Below, piece after piece: positions 61,931 through 64,000 of a stretch of 64,000 nt of DNA (position 1 is the first letter of the stretch; each line of letters begins with the position of its first letter). Origin of the DNA: Liolophura sinensis (taxonomy: Eukaryota > Mollusca > Polyplacophora > Chitonida > Chitonidae). The stretch spans positions 36,961,501-37,025,500 of the forward strand of contig NC_088303.1 in the NCBI RefSeq assembly GCF_032854445.1, written 5' to 3'. Both the position numbers and the translations under genes were made by a program. The notes under the pieces are model-generated. The model saw nothing but the letters and a program-made list of their open reading frames with translations. It searched no databases and was not told the DNA's origin.

Positions 61931-62940
61931 CAGTGAGTGACAGTATTGTAGCATCTACGTTGTTCACTAGATCGCTGATAACTTCAGATTTTTCGAGTCT
62001 GGAGGGGTTTACAGCGTTTTGAACTGAAGTTGTACTTAATTGGTTAAATGTGTGCTAGCTCAAACGAATGTCGTACGACCATCAGCGACTGGAACCAACA
62101 CTCTACGTTCAGTTGCGTTTAGCTGAGTCACATCTTAAGCACTTGTGTATGTCGAGGTTAACGGGACTTTAATCCCGCGTAGACGGCTGGCCACAGCGCG
62201 CGCCATTTCTCGCAACAATGATTACATTAGCTCTCTGAACAAAAACCACATGAAAACTTCAGGGTTTACGTCAGACAGTTCTAGGTGAAGAAATATCAGA
62301 TTAACTTTAGGTAAATATTTTGATATTGCTTTGATGTCTTTGGAACCTTCAATGAAGTGGCGGTTCAAACCCGAACTTGAACAAGAAATATATATATAAA
62401 TTCCCCCCACTCTCATTGTTTGTGGAGCTTTGGTGACAATAAGCGGCTATTTGCCCTGTCTAAAATGAGTTAAGGCCATTTATCTTCCACCAATATGGTG
62501 TGCATATCTGTACGTCATACATGGTAAAGTTCGACAGAAACTTGCCAAAAGTTTGTGGTTTTCGCCGGACACCCCGTCTTCCTCTGTTCATAAAATAAAC
62601 CGACATTATATCGGTAAAAATGTTGCTGCCCTCCACCATTATGACTACAAAAGCTCCCTTTTACCAGTTTTAGAACATACGGAGGAAAATGTTGATGTAA
62701 GTGAGAGTTCCATGATTAGAAAGAGAAAGAGCAAGTAATCTGAACAAAATCAAAAGAAGTCTGCTATATATGTGAATTTGGATTGCACGTTATTGTTGAA
62801 CGAAGTACTATACAGCGGATATCTTTTTAAAACATTACACGAAATAAGGAAACAGAAAGTCAACCAAGTCAACTGAGTCAACCAAGCATCAGTTCATGAT
62901 ACACGTGTAAATGGTGAATTGAATCAATCAAATATACCTT
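61931..62940. other. no gene recognised
   Basis: No supported feature. A 61-codon frame at 62553 ends in a basic tail (RKRKSK) but has no recognisable domain or splice context. Confidence 0.5.
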
Positions 62941-63730
62941 AACGATATATGCTGGAGTGAGTCAATCAAATGGCATGATATGTGATGGACAGTACGCTTT
63001 CACACTTATGCTAGATTGATTCAACAAAACATGAACTCGTGATTCAACCTACACATTTCATTACGTTAGACCCAATCATCCAAGTAGGTCTACTCCTTCA
63101 CGATATATGCTGGAGTGAGTCAATCAAATGGCATGATATGTGATGGACAGTACGCTTTCACATTTATGCTAGATTGATTCAACAAAACATGAACTCGTGA
63201 TTCAACCTACACACTTCATTACGTTAGGCCCAATCATCCAAGTAGGTCTACTCCTTCACGATATATGCTGGAGTGAGTCAATCAAATGGCATGATATGTG
63301 ATGGACAGTACGCTTTCACATTTATGCTAGATTGATTCAACAAAACATGAACTCATGATTCAACCTACACATTTCATTACGTTAGACCCAATCATCCAAG
63401 TAGGTCTACTCCTTCACGATATATGCTGGAGTGAGTCAATCAAATGGCATGATATGTGATGGACAGTACGCTTTCACACTTATGCTAGATTGATTCAACA
63501 AAACATGAACTCATGATTCAACCTACACACTTCATTACGTTAGACCCAATCATCCAGGTAGGTTTACTCCTTCACGATATATGCTGGAGTGAGTCAATCA
63601 AATGGCATGATATGTGATGGACAGTACGCTTTCACATTTATGCTAGATTGATTCAACAAAACATGAACTCATGATTCAACCTACACACTTCATTACGTTA
63701 GACCCAATCATCCAGGTAGGTTTACTCCTT
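62941..63730 (+). repeat. 158-bp tandem repeat, five copies
   Basis: Copies begin at 62941, 63099, 63257, 63415 and 63573, exactly 158 bases apart, with CACGATATATGCTGGAGTGA at or near each start. A sixth, truncated and diverged copy begins at 63731 and breaks into shorter related pieces (CGATATATGCTAGACC, CGATATATGTTGGACT) up to about 63900. Copies differ at few sites. Confidence 0.96.
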
Positions 63731-64000
63731 CACGATATATGCTGGACTGAGTCAACCAAATGCAATTCAAGTGCTGGACCCGGTCTACCATAAATAGGCT
63801 TCAGGAAATACGCTGGACAGAGTCATCCAAATGCATTTTCACGATATATGCTAGACCCGGGTTTACCATGTACACCTTTGCGATATATGTTGGACTGATT
63901 GAATGGTTTTGTATGTCGATAGAACCAATTTGTACACGCTGGCAGCATTGCTAGCAGGGGTATTAATCTGCTGTAGTAATACAGTGACCTGTATGATCTG

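Overview
The window is animal nuclear DNA, AT-rich, with GT-AG introns, microsatellites, minisatellites and many copies of a tRNA-derived SINE of a type I associate with molluscs and their lophotrochozoan relatives. I infer a mollusc or a close relation such as a brachiopod; the species cannot be fixed from the sequence alone. Bases 46676-46875 are a run of exactly 200 N, so this is a draft scaffold.

One gene is clearly recognisable: a plus-strand TRPC-type (transient receptor potential canonical) cation channel spanning about 32.8-61.4 kb, with a possible alternative 5' exon near 27.0 kb. Its exons encode, in order, a short basic N-terminus (32807-32884), ankyrin repeats (33198-33356 and the start of 37848-38339), the TRP_2 linker with a zinc-type H-x3-C-x-C-x2-C cluster (37848-38339), pre-membrane linker helices (40270-40446), S5 (49205-49372), pore helix and S6 (50995-51192), the TRP box (52208 to about 52439), a variable linker (54395-54568), the calmodulin/IP3-receptor binding helix (55242-55308) and a coiled coil with a long tail ending at a stop at 58979-58981. 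The part encoding S1-S4 was not found between 40447 and 49204 and may lie in the sequencing gap. The S5 exon has a frame disruption, and one downstream exon junction has incompatible phases, so the model is incomplete as assembled.

From 1 to about 26.9 kb I recognise no gene, only repeats: one SINE near the left edge, six near-identical 62-bp copies (4353-4724), a diverged ~170-bp tandem family (20.65-21.8 kb) that recurs with similar flanks inside a TRPC intron (41.05-43.3 kb), and a 1.65-kb minisatellite (23.41-25.08 kb). The TRPC introns hold several SINE fragments and arrays of 25-, 48-, 24- and 30-bp units, plus (CA)n and (AC)n(GT)n tracts. After the last coding exon comes a likely 3' UTR of up to 2.4 kb with clustered Pumilio-type motifs and a poly(A) signal at 61369. 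A 158-bp tandem repeat fills 62941-63730.

The encoded protein would be a plasma-membrane, calcium-permeable, non-selective cation channel subunit that assembles as a tetramer and is typically gated downstream of phospholipase C. I saw no second gene, no CRISPR array and no intact transposon coding sequence. The most useful observations are the possible alternative N-terminal exons, the disrupted S5 exon, the missing S1-S4 segment, and the repeat structures around and within the gene.
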